Shown here: piece after piece, positions 9,432 to 17,039 of the stretch | How positions within the stretch are numbered: the first letter of the stretch is position 1 | Layout of the letters: every line of letters begins with the position of its first letter | Origin: Mycolicibacterium hassiacum DSM 44199 | GTDB lineage: Bacteria > Actinomycetota > Actinomycetes > Mycobacteriales > Mycobacteriaceae | Assembly: GCF_900603025.1 (NCBI RefSeq) | Contig: NZ_LR026975.1 | Span: 3,038,001 to 3,102,000, forward strand | Direction: 5' to 3' | Length of the DNA stretch: 64,000 nt | Program-made: the position numbers and the translations under genes | Notes under the pieces: model-generated | What the model was told of the DNA's origin: nothing | The model's database searches: none | Seen by the model: the letters and a program-made list of their open reading frames with translations, nothing else

Positions 9432-9968
9432 GTGACCGACATCGAGCGGCTGGCGTCGCGCGAGGTGTACCGAAACCCCTGGATGACGCTGCGCGAGGAC
9501 GCCATCCGCCGCGCCGACGGCAGCGCCGGGATCTACGCGGTCGTCGACAAACCGACGTATGCGCTGGTCATCGCCGCCGACGGTGACCGGGTCCGACTGG
9601 TCGAACAGTTCCGTTATCCCCTTGGCCTGCGACGCTGGGAGTTCCCCCAGGGCACCGCGCCCGACCTGCAGCAGCTGGACCCCGCCGAGCTGGCGGCGCG
9701 CGAGCTCGCCGAGGAGACCGGGCTGCGCGCGGCCCGCTTCGAACCGCTCGGGCAGCTCGACGTGGCGCCCGGGATGAGCAGCCAGCGCGGCTGGGTGTTC
9801 CTGGCCACCGGGATCACCGAGGGCACTCACGCCCGGGAACCCGAGGAACAGGACATGCGCAGCGCCTGGTTCACCCGCGCGCAGGTGGAGCGGATGATCC
9901 GCGCCGGGGAGATCACCGACGCGCAGTCGATCGCGGCGTGGGCGCTGTTGCTGCTGTCCGGCCGCTGA
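9432..9968 (+). CDS. Nudix hydrolase (ADP-ribose pyrophosphatase-like)
   Basis: A 178-residue Nudix protein. The core RELAEETGL is intact (about residues 93-101), preceded by WEFPQGTAPDLQQL. The spacing before the REUXEEXGU core carries an insertion, so the first Glu of the classic box is not obvious. FRYPLGLRRWEFP and PGMSSQRGWVFLA resemble the ADP-ribose/GDP-mannose pyrophosphatase subgroup. The GTG start at 9432 is 43 nt from the divergent fadD36 start, so the promoters share that short space. The nucleotide-sugar substrate is inferred from the subgroup only. Confidence 0.8.
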   Translation: MTDIERLASREVYRNPWMTLREDAIRRADGSAGIYAVVDKPTYALVIAADGDRVRLVEQFRYPLGLRRWEFPQGTAPDLQQLDPAELAARELAEETGLRAARFEPLGQLDVAPGMSSQRGWVFLATGITEGTHAREPEEQDMRSAWFTRAQVERMIRAGEITDAQSIAAWALLLLSGR

Positions 9969-10068
9969 CCGCTCGCCGGCGGCCGATACGAATTCGTGAT
10001 GGTCTCGTTGCCGTCGGCAAACCGTGTCGCGGGCCGGCCCGGTCCGGTGGGCAATTACCCTGCGGGGC

Positions 10069-10569
10069 ATGTCTGCCCGTCGTCAGCGTTGTGCTGTGCT
10101 GGTGAGTTGTGCTGTAGCCGGCTGCATTTCGGCTGCGGGGCCGGCATATGCGGCCGACCCCGGGTGGAACGGCAGGTACCAGATCGTGACCTACGCCTCG
10201 GACAAGATGGGCACCAGCCTGGCGGCCCGACAGGCCGAACCGGACTTCAGCGCGACCTACACCCTGGTGACGGACTGCTCGAGCGGGCTGTGCATCGCGA
10301 CCGTGGTGGACGGGCCGGCTCCGAGCAATCCGACCATCCCGCAACCGATTCGCTACACCTGGGACGGGGCGCGCTGGCAGTACAGCTACAACTGGCAGTG
10401 GGACTGCTTCCTCGGCGACGGCGCGCCCCGGGTGTACGCACCGGCCCGATCGCGGGTGTTCTACGCCCCGGACGACACCGGGTCGCTGTTCGGCACCTGG
10501 CACACCGAGATCCTCTCCGGCCCGTGCCGCGGCACGGTGACGATGCCGGTGGCGGCCTACCCGGTCTGA
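10069..10569 (+). CDS. Secreted mycobacterial protein of unknown function
   Basis: A 166-residue protein with a clear Sec signal peptide: Arg/Gln-rich start (MSARRQR), hydrophobic core, and cleavage after GPAYA around residue 28. The mature part contains GRYQIVTYASDKMGTSLAAR, a Trp/Tyr-rich beta segment and four Cys that could form disulfides (DCSSGLC, WDC, GPC). I recognise it as a type of conserved mycobacterial exported protein but know no function. The ATG at 10069 is chosen because it begins directly before the signal peptide; TACCCT 9 nt upstream could be a -10 element of a near-leaderless transcript. Confidence 0.75.
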   Translation: MSARRQRCAVLVSCAVAGCISAAGPAYAADPGWNGRYQIVTYASDKMGTSLAARQAEPDFSATYTLVTDCSSGLCIATVVDGPAPSNPTIPQPIRYTWDGARWQYSYNWQWDCFLGDGAPRVYAPARSRVFYAPDDTGSLFGTWHTEILSGPCRGTVTMPVAAYPV

Positions 10570-10590
10570 CCGCGCTACGGGTCGCGACAG

Positions 10591-11553
10591 CTACCCGCCG
10601 AGCAGCGCGCGCAGGAAGAATGCGAGGTTGGCGGGCCGCTCGGCGAGCCGGCGCATCAGGTAGCCGTACCACTGGGTGCCGAACGGCACATACACCCGCA
10701 CCGGTTCGCCGGCGCCGGCCAGCCTGCGCTGTTCGGCGTCCCGCACACCGTAGAGCATCTGGTATTCGAAACCGTCTGCTCCCCTGCCGGTTTCGGCGGC
10801 CAGCCGGGGAACCGCGGCGATCACGGCGGGGTCGTGGGAGGCGATCATCGGGTAGCCGTCGCCGGCCATCAGCACCCGCAGGCAGCGCAGATAGGAGTCG
10901 GTGACCTCGTCGCGGTCGCGGTAGGCCACCGCCGCCGGTTCATCGTAGGCACCCTTGCACAACCGGATCCGGGCACCGCCGGCGCGGGCGAACTGTTCGC
11001 AGTCGCCCAGAGACCGGCGCAGGTAGGCCTGCACCGCCACCCCCAGCCAGCCGAACTCGGTGCGCAGGTCGGTGACGACCGACAGGGTGGAGTCGGTGGT
11101 GGTGTGATCCTCGGCGTCGACGGTGACCCACACGCCGGTGCGGTGCGCGCGTTCGCAGATCGCGTGCAGGTTCTCCAGCGCGATCTTGTCGCCGTCGCGG
11201 GGCAGCGCCTGCCCCAGCGCCGAGAGCTTCACCGACACCTCCACCTGGCGCACCGCGCCGCCCTCGGCTTCCCCGCGGTGCGCCAGCGCGTCGAGCAGCC
11301 TCAGGTAGGCCTCGACGGTCGCGGTGGCGCCGCCGGCGTCGGCGACGTTCTCGCCGAGATAGTCGACCGACACCATTCGGCCCGAATCCCGCAGCAGGTC
11401 AACGGCGTTCAGCGCATCGGTGAGCGCCTCCCCCGCGACGAAGCGGCGTACCACGCTGCGGGTGACCAGCAGTCGTTCGACGGCGGTGCGCATCCGCTCG
11501 GACCGGCCGGCGGAAAGGATCGCCGGGCGGACCAGTCGGCCGAACGCGCTCAT
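10591..11553 (-). CDS. pruB: Proline dehydrogenase
   Basis: A 320-residue FAD-dependent PRODH barrel that oxidises L-proline to pyrroline-5-carboxylate. Motifs include VSVKLSALGQAL, VTVDAEDHTTTD, RLCKGAYDEP and FEYQMLYGVRD near the C-terminus (flavin and substrate-binding strands). The length matches monofunctional actinobacterial PruB. Its ATG lies 1 nt after the pruA stop, so it is translationally coupled as the second gene of a pruA-pruB operon (Rv1187-Rv1188 order). Confidence 0.93.
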   Translation of the reverse strand: MSAFGRLVRPAILSAGRSERMRTAVERLLVTRSVVRRFVAGEALTDALNAVDLLRDSGRMVSVDYLGENVADAGGATATVEAYLRLLDALAHRGEAEGGAVRQVEVSVKLSALGQALPRDGDKIALENLHAICERAHRTGVWVTVDAEDHTTTDSTLSVVTDLRTEFGWLGVAVQAYLRRSLGDCEQFARAGGARIRLCKGAYDEPAAVAYRDRDEVTDSYLRCLRVLMAGDGYPMIASHDPAVIAAVPRLAAETGRGADGFEYQMLYGVRDAEQRRLAGAGEPVRVYVPFGTQWYGYLMRRLAERPANLAFFLRALLGG

Positions 11554-11554
11554 C

Positions 11555-13183
11555 TCACGGCTCCATGTGCGGGTAGCGGTGATCGGTGGCGGGCGCGAAC
11601 GTCTCCTTGATGGTGCGGGCCGAGGTCCAGCGCAGCAGGTTCAGCGGCGATCCGGCCTTGTCGTTGGTGCCGGAGGCGCGGGATCCGCCGAACGGTTGCT
11701 GCCCCACCACCGCCCCGGTGGGCTTGTCGTTGATGTAGAAGTTGCCGGCGGCATACCGTAGCCGGTCCTCGGCCTTGCGGATCGCGGTGCGGTCGTCGGC
11801 GATCACCGCCCCGGTCAGCGCGTAGCGGGCACCGGTGTCGATCACGTCGAGGATGCGGTCGTAGTCCTCGTCGGGGTAGACGTGCACCGCGAGGATCGGG
11901 CCGAAGTACTCGACGCGGAACGCCTCGTCGGTCGGGTCGTCGGACAGCAGCACGGTGGGCCGCACGAAATAGCCTTCGCTGTCGTCGCACTCACCGCCGA
12001 CCGCGATGGTGACCTGCGGTGCGCTCTTGGCCCGCTCGATCGCGTTGACGTTCTTGGCGAAGGCCCGCTGATCGATCAGCGCACCGCCGAAGTTGGACAG
12101 GTCGGTGACGTCGCCGTAGCGCAGCGACTCGGTGGTCGACAGCAGGTCGTCGCCCATTTTCTTCCACACCGACCGCGGGATGAAGGCCCGTGACGCCGCC
12201 GAGCACTTCTGCCCCTGGTACTCGAAGGCGCCGCGGATCAGCGCGGTGCGCAACACATCCGGCTGTGCCGAGGTATGGGCGAGCACGAAGTCCTTGCCGC
12301 CGGTCTCGCCGACCAGCCGCGGATAGCCGTGGTAGCCGTCGATGCGGGCGCCGACCTCGCGCCACAGCCACTGGAACGTCTTCGTCGAACCGGTGAAGTG
12401 GATGCCGGCCAGCCGCGGATCGGCCAGCGCCACCTCGGAGACCGCCAGCCCGTCGCCGGCGACCAGGTTGATCACCCCCGGCGGCAGCCCGGCCCGCTCC
12501 AGCAGTTGCATGGTCAGGTAGGCGGCGAAGGTCTGGGTCGGTGACGGCTTCCACACCACGGTGTTGCCCATCAGCGCCGGCGCGGTGGGCAGGTTGGCCG
12601 CGATCGAGGTGAAGTTGAACGGGGTGATGGCGTAGACGAATCCCTCCAGCGGCCGGTAGTCGGTGCGGTTCCACACCCCGCGCACGCTGATCGGCTGGCC
12701 GGCCAGGATGTCGCGGGCGAACGCGACATTGAACCGCCAGAAGTCGATGAGTTCACAGGCGGCGTCGATCTCGGCCTGATACACCGATTTCGACTGGCCC
12801 AGCATCGTTGCCGCGCAGAGCTTTTCGCGCCACGGCCCGGCCAGCAAATCGGCCGCCCGCAGGAACACCGCGGCCCGGTCCTCGAAAGGCGTGTTCGCCC
12901 AGTCCGGTTTGGCGGTCAGCGCGGCGTCGATCGCGGCGCGGGCGTCGTCGTGATCGGCGTTGGTGAAGGTGCCCAGCCGGGCCCGGTGGCGGTGCGGCTG
13001 CACGACGTCGACGCGGGTGCCGCGGCCCATCCGGTGGGTGCCGCCGATGACGTGCGGCAGATCGATCGGGGTGGCGGCCAGCGCGGACAGCTCCTCGACG
13101 AGCCGGGTCCGCTCGGCCGATCCGGGTGCGTAGTCGTGGACCGGTTCGTTGACCGGCAGCGGTGTCTCGACGATGGCGTCCAT
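11555..13183 (-). CDS. pruA: L-glutamate gamma-semialdehyde (P5C) dehydrogenase
   Basis: A 542-residue NAD-dependent aldehyde dehydrogenase that oxidises glutamate semialdehyde to glutamate, the second step of proline catabolism. It shows the Rossmann segment FTGSTKTFQ, the general-base region VGETGGKDFVLAH and the nucleophile in GQKCSAASRAF. The C-terminal motif GSRASGTNDKAGSP is typical of P5C dehydrogenases. The ATG at 13183 faces the pruC regulator across about 100 bp. The product channels on from PruB, encoded directly downstream. Confidence 0.94.
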   Translation of the reverse strand: MDAIVETPLPVNEPVHDYAPGSAERTRLVEELSALAATPIDLPHVIGGTHRMGRGTRVDVVQPHRHRARLGTFTNADHDDARAAIDAALTAKPDWANTPFEDRAAVFLRAADLLAGPWREKLCAATMLGQSKSVYQAEIDAACELIDFWRFNVAFARDILAGQPISVRGVWNRTDYRPLEGFVYAITPFNFTSIAANLPTAPALMGNTVVWKPSPTQTFAAYLTMQLLERAGLPPGVINLVAGDGLAVSEVALADPRLAGIHFTGSTKTFQWLWREVGARIDGYHGYPRLVGETGGKDFVLAHTSAQPDVLRTALIRGAFEYQGQKCSAASRAFIPRSVWKKMGDDLLSTTESLRYGDVTDLSNFGGALIDQRAFAKNVNAIERAKSAPQVTIAVGGECDDSEGYFVRPTVLLSDDPTDEAFRVEYFGPILAVHVYPDEDYDRILDVIDTGARYALTGAVIADDRTAIRKAEDRLRYAAGNFYINDKPTGAVVGQQPFGGSRASGTNDKAGSPLNLLRWTSARTIKETFAPATDHRYPHMEP

Positions 13184-13190
13184 GCCGCCA

Positions 13191-13263
13191 GTGTGCGCTG
13201 GATCACACCGGTTTTTCTTGTTCGATCCGCCAACGAAGTGACGTCGCTATCGTGGGATCACAC
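13191..13263. promoter_or_regulatory. Candidate PruC operator pair between pruA and pruC
   Basis: The 103-bp divergent intergenic region contains the nonamer GGATCACAC twice in the same orientation, at 13200-13208 and 13255-13263 (55 bp apart, about five helical turns). The first copy forms an inverted repeat, GTGTG (13191-13195), 8-nt spacer, CACAC (13204-13208). The second begins GTGGGATCACAC. PruC activates pruAB in mycobacteria, so these are good candidates for its sites. The binding itself is inferred. Confidence 0.45.
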
Positions 13264-13286
13264 AAGGAGTGCCGCGGGAGGCAGCG

Positions 13287-14924
13287 ATGGCGCAGACGTC
13301 GGCCGGCCTCGGGCTCGGGCAGTTGCTGCTGACCCTGGACCGCACCATGGTCACCCTGCTCGAAGCGCCCCGCGGTCTGGACATGCCGGTCGGTTCGGTA
13401 GCGCTGGTCGACGCCGACGACGTGCGGCTGGGCCTGGCGGTCGGGCCGGGCTCGGCCGATCTGTTCTTCCTGCTCGGGGTGCCCGACACCGAGGCGGTGC
13501 GCTGGCTGGAACGTCAGTTCGCCGACACCGGCCGGGTGCCGGCGGCCGTCTTCCTCAAGGAACCCGCACCCGAGGCGGTCGCGCGGGCGGCGGCGCTGGG
13601 CAGCGCGGTGGTGGCGGTCGAGCCGCGGGCCCGCTGGGAGGCGCTCTACAAACTGGTCAACCACGCCTTCGAGCACCACCGCGACCGCACCGACCCGGCC
13701 CATCACACCGACACCGACCTGTTCGCGTTGGCCCAGTCGATCGCCGACCGCACCCGCGGGATGATCAGCATCGAAGACGAGCAGTCGCATGTGCTGGCCT
13801 ACTCGGCGTCCAACGACGAGGCCGATGAGCTGCGCCGGCTCACGATCCTGGGCCGCGCCGGGCCGCCCGAGCACCTGGAGTGGCTGGCCCGGTGGGGCAT
13901 CTTCGACGCGCTGCGCTCGAGCCCCGACGTGGTCCGGGTGGCCGAGCGCCCGGAGTTGGGGCTGCGGCCCCGCCTGGCGGTCGGCATTCACCTGCCGGAT
14001 CGGCAGCCGTCGTTCGCCGGCACCATCTGGCTGCAGCAGGGATCGGCGCCGCTGGCCGCCGACACCGAGGAGATCCTGCGGGGCGCGGCGGTGCTGGCGG
14101 CCCGGATCCTGGCCCGGCTGTCGGCCGCTCCGTCCGCGCACACCCTGCTGGTGCGGGAGTTGTTGGGGCTGACCGGCGGCGACGCCGACATCGCCACGAT
14201 CGCCGACGAGCTGGGCATCACCGCCGACGGCCGCGCCGCGCTGGTGGGGTTCGCCCCGGCCGGGGCACGAGCGCCGGCGAGGCCGATCGGACCCGGCGTG
14301 ATCGGACCCGGCGTGATCGGACCCGGCGTGATCGGACCCGGCGTGATCGGACTCAGCGCCGGCGCCTTCCGCGCCGACGCCCAGGTGGCTGCGGCCGACG
14401 ACCGAGTGTACGTGTTGCTGCCCGACGTCGCCAAACCGCGATCGGTGACTTCGTGGGCACGCGGTGCGGTGGCCGCCCTGCGCCGGGAACTGGGCGTGCC
14501 GCTGCGGGCGGTGGTGGCCGCACCGATCGCCGGGCTGGCCGGGGCCGCGGCCGCGCGGCTCGAGGTGGACCGGGTGTTCGACAGCGCGGCCCGCCACCCC
14601 GACGCGATCGGTCAGGTCACCTCGCTCGACGAGGCGCGCACCACCGTGCTGCTCGACGAGATCGTCGCGCAGGTGGCCGCCCGCCCCGCGCTGATCGATC
14701 CGCGGGTGCGCGATCTGCACGCGCGGGACCCGGTGCTGGTCGACACCCTGAGTGCCTATCTCGACGGCTTCGGCGACGTGGCCGCGGCGGCCCAGCAGCT
14801 GTGCGTGCACCCGAACACCGTGCGCTACCGGATCCGGCGTATCGAACGGCTGCTGCAGACCTCGTTGCACGACCCCGACGACCGGCTGGTGCTCGCGCTC
14901 AGCCTGCGCGCGATGAAGACCTGA
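13287..14924 (+). CDS. pruC: PucR-family regulator of proline catabolism
   Basis: A 545-residue regulator. Residues about 1-170 form an N-terminal sensory region, then a GAF-like segment (RTRGMISIEDEQSHVLAYSA). The C-terminal PucR-type HTH reads DVAAAAQQLCVHPNTVRYRI, followed by RIERLLQ, within the last 60 residues. GGGAGG lies 5 nt before ATG 13287, which I therefore prefer to the GTG at 13269. It is divergent from pruAB, as Rv1186c is from Rv1187. A run of four 15-bp repeats in the middle inserts (IGPGV) units that are unlikely to be part of a folded domain. Confidence 0.88.
   Translation: MAQTSAGLGLGQLLLTLDRTMVTLLEAPRGLDMPVGSVALVDADDVRLGLAVGPGSADLFFLLGVPDTEAVRWLERQFADTGRVPAAVFLKEPAPEAVARAAALGSAVVAVEPRARWEALYKLVNHAFEHHRDRTDPAHHTDTDLFALAQSIADRTRGMISIEDEQSHVLAYSASNDEADELRRLTILGRAGPPEHLEWLARWGIFDALRSSPDVVRVAERPELGLRPRLAVGIHLPDRQPSFAGTIWLQQGSAPLAADTEEILRGAAVLAARILARLSAAPSAHTLLVRELLGLTGGDADIATIADELGITADGRAALVGFAPAGARAPARPIGPGVIGPGVIGPGVIGPGVIGLSAGAFRADAQVAAADDRVYVLLPDVAKPRSVTSWARGAVAALRRELGVPLRAVVAAPIAGLAGAAAARLEVDRVFDSAARHPDAIGQVTSLDEARTTVLLDEIVAQVAARPALIDPRVRDLHARDPVLVDTLSAYLDGFGDVAAAAQQLCVHPNTVRYRIRRIERLLQTSLHDPDDRLVLALSLRAMKT
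14286..14345 (+). repeat. Four perfect 15-bp in-frame tandem repeats inside pruC
   Basis: Four exact copies of the unit ATCGGACCCGGCGTG, followed by a partial fifth (ATCGG). Each codes for IGPGV in frame. The repeat lies between the GAF-like and C-terminal parts of PruC, so gain or loss of a unit would keep the frame and only change a linker length. It is a likely strain-variable locus. Confidence 0.9.
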
Positions 14925-14940
14925 GCCGCCCGGTTTCCGG

Positions 14941-15393
14941 TCAGGGGCGCTTCTCGTGGCCCGGGCGGCCGTGAGTGCGGCGCCGCTCCTTCATCTCCGC
15001 CTCGTACACGTGCCGCACCCCCCGTTGCAGTTCGTCGCGGACCTGTTTCTCGTGATCCCGGAACACCGACCAGTAGTTGTCGTCGAAATCCTCGACGATC
15101 TGGAACGTCCAGCGTCCGTGGATGACGTTGCGGCCGAGGACCTCGGTCTCCAGCCGCTCGGCGACCTGCGGGTGACCGGCCTCGCGCAGTTTGTCGCAGG
15201 CGTCACCGAGCAGCAGGTCGGCGCGGCCGATGAGCTGGTGGAACGAGTACAGGTGGCCGCGGGCGCGTTCCACCCATTCCAGGGCCTCGGAGACCGCGCC
15301 GACGGCCTCGACGGTGGCGTCGTCCATGCCCTCCGGGCGCAGCCGCTGATCGTCGCCGGAGTGGGTGTCCACATCGGGTTGTGTCTGGGTCAT
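14941..15393 (-). CDS. Conserved hypothetical helical protein
   Basis: 150 residues, with no signal peptide or membrane segment. The sequence is predicted mostly helical and is rich in conserved-looking aromatics (ALEWVERARGHLYSFHQLIG, WTFQIVEDFDDNYW), ending in a basic tail (EMKERRRTHGRPGHEKRP). I do not recognise the family; it looks like a mycobacterial conserved protein. It is convergent with pruC (16 nt between stops) and divergent from idi (87 nt). The ATG at 15393 is chosen as the first Met after a long upstream stretch that reads like non-coding frame. Confidence 0.6.
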   Translation of the reverse strand: MTQTQPDVDTHSGDDQRLRPEGMDDATVEAVGAVSEALEWVERARGHLYSFHQLIGRADLLLGDACDKLREAGHPQVAERLETEVLGRNVIHGRWTFQIVEDFDDNYWSVFRDHEKQVRDELQRGVRHVYEAEMKERRRTHGRPGHEKRP

Positions 15394-15480
15394 GCCGTTG
15401 GGGATACCCGGTCGGCGCCGGCCTACATCATCGCCCGCGCTCGGCAGGTGAATCGCGCGCCGAACGGGTACAACTGAGGA

Positions 15481-16020
15481 ATGCTCAGCACTGCGCGTGA
15501 CGCCGAGGAGCTCGTGGTGCTCGTCGACGACGACGGGCGCGAACTCGGCACGGCGGCCAAGGCGACCGTCCATCACCGGGCCACCCCGCTGCATCTGGCA
15601 TTCTCCTGTTACGTGTTCGACCCCGCGGGCCGGGTGTTGATGACGCGGCGTGCCCTGACGAAGCGGACCTGGCCCGGGGTCTGGACGAACTCGTTCTGCG
15701 GCCACCCGGCCCCGGGTGAGGCGCCGGTGGACGCCGTGCACCGGCGTGCGGCGCAGGAGCTGGGACTCGAACTCGACGACGTCAGGTGTGTGCTGCCCGA
15801 TTTCCGGTATCGCGCGGTGGCCGCCGACGGCACCGTGGAGAACGAGCTGTGCCCGGTGTTTCGGGCGGTGGCGGCCGGTCCGCTGCGTCCGGCGCCGGAT
15901 GAGGTGATGGACCACACCTGGGTCAGCTGGCAGGACCTGCGCTCGCTGGCGCGGCTGCCGTGGGCGATCAGCCCGTGGGCCGCGGCCCAGATTCCGCTGC
16001 TGACCGCGCTGGAGTTCTAA
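15481..16020 (+). CDS. idi: Isopentenyl-diphosphate delta-isomerase (type 1)
   Basis: A 179-residue Nudix-fold isomerase interconverting IPP and DMAPP. The active-site Cys sits in WTNSFCGHPAPGE and the catalytic Glu region is VENELCPVF, both diagnostic for type 1 Idi; the AAQELG segment is the Nudix helix. A Shine-Dalgarno-like GAGGA lies directly before the ATG. It ends overlapping, tail to tail by 4 nt, with the carotenoid operon on the opposite strand. Supply of DMAPP for GGPP synthesis fits that context. Confidence 0.93.
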   Translation: MLSTARDAEELVVLVDDDGRELGTAAKATVHHRATPLHLAFSCYVFDPAGRVLMTRRALTKRTWPGVWTNSFCGHPAPGEAPVDAVHRRAAQELGLELDDVRCVLPDFRYRAVAADGTVENELCPVFRAVAAGPLRPAPDEVMDHTWVSWQDLRSLARLPWAISPWAAAQIPLLTALEF

Positions 16021-17039
16021 CCGGTTTCCGGTCCCCGCCTGCTGCGCTGCCGGTACCGGCGTTCGGCGTAGGCCAGGTCGTCGCGCCACAGCCGGGCGGC
16101 GGCGCGCCGCATCAGCGGTTCGATGAGCCGGCGCGCGTGCCGGGCATAACCGAACCGGGGACGGTCGGAGTGCGCGATGACGGCCTCCAGCACCGCGCTG
16201 CGGGGCAGCCCGTCCGGCCCGTAACCGACCGGGGTGGCGTGAGTTTCGACGACGCTTCCGGCGCCTTCGCCCTCGACGATGCGCATGACGATGGTCCGCG
16301 GCTCCGGGCTGGTGAACTCGGCGAGTACCGGGACACCCAGGCGCCCCATCCGGAAGGTGACCGCGACCAGGAACCGGTCCTCGTCCTCGGGCAGCTCACA
16401 GTCGGGCGGGGGTGCGGACACCACCTCCAACCGGGTGAGCGAGTACGGGTGAAACCAGGCGCCGTGCCAGGGATCCATCCGGTTGGCGATGATGTCGTGC
16501 GGTTCGCAGACCCCGTCGAGGCGGGCGACCGCGGCCAGCCGCGCTCCCCCGGGCCGCACCGGCAGCACCGGGGCGTCGGTGGGCGTTTCCCCGCCGGCCC
16601 GGTCCAGCCGCACCCAGGCCAGCACCCCGTCGTCATGCGCCGGGTATGGGCGCCAACCGAATTCACGTTCACCGCAGAGCCGCAACCCGTGCCACGGGCA
16701 GACCAGCGCGCCGTCGGCCACGGTGGCGGTGGACAGATCGGCGCCCAGATGCGGGCAGGCCCCGGGACCCACCCGCAGCGCGCCGTCCACCCCGCGCCAG
16801 GCCACCAGCTCCACCCCGGCCACGGTGGCGCCGAACGGTTCGGCGCCGATCGATCGGCTGGCCGCGAAGACGTACCAGTTGCCGCTGGGACGGCGTTGCG
16901 ATCGGCGCAGCGCGGCGTCGATGACCGCCGGCGACGCGTCGCGGTAGGTCGGGGTCTGCTCGGCCCAGCGCTGTGTCGGCAGCACGGTGAACGGGGAGGC
17001 CTTCGACAGCCGCGCGGCCAGGTCACCGAGCCGGCTCAT
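16017..17039 (-). CDS. Rieske non-heme iron oxygenase of the carotenoid cluster
   Basis: 340 residues. The Rieske [2Fe-2S] ligands are CPHLGADL and CPWHGL (about residues 95-120). Further on, NRMDPWHGAWFH has the D-x2-H-x4-H spacing of the mononuclear iron site in Rieske oxygenases such as pheophorbide a oxygenase. So both redox centres seem present and this is probably an active oxygenase rather than a ferredoxin. Its ATG overlaps the crtU stop (ATGA); it is the last gene of the crt operon. I infer oxidation of the carotenoid product (ring or methyl hydroxylation); the substrate is unknown. Similar genes lie beside crtU in other actinobacteria. Confidence 0.8.
   Translation of the reverse strand: MSRLGDLAARLSKASPFTVLPTQRWAEQTPTYRDASPAVIDAALRRSQRRPSGNWYVFAASRSIGAEPFGATVAGVELVAWRGVDGALRVGPGACPHLGADLSTATVADGALVCPWHGLRLCGEREFGWRPYPAHDDGVLAWVRLDRAGGETPTDAPVLPVRPGGARLAAVARLDGVCEPHDIIANRMDPWHGAWFHPYSLTRLEVVSAPPPDCELPEDEDRFLVAVTFRMGRLGVPVLAEFTSPEPRTIVMRIVEGEGAGSVVETHATPVGYGPDGLPRSAVLEAVIAHSDRPRFGYARHARRLIEPLMRRAAARLWRDDLAYAERRYRQRSRRGPETG

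Noticed and set aside
14286..14345. Direct repeats considered as a CRISPR array
   Set aside because: Units are contiguous without spacers, in frame inside pruC, and only 15 bp long.
13203..14870. Open frame of about 555 codons on the - strand, antisense to pruC
   Set aside because: It is the shadow of a GC-rich gene: the composition is Arg/His/Gln-rich and the + strand protein has clear PucR domains.
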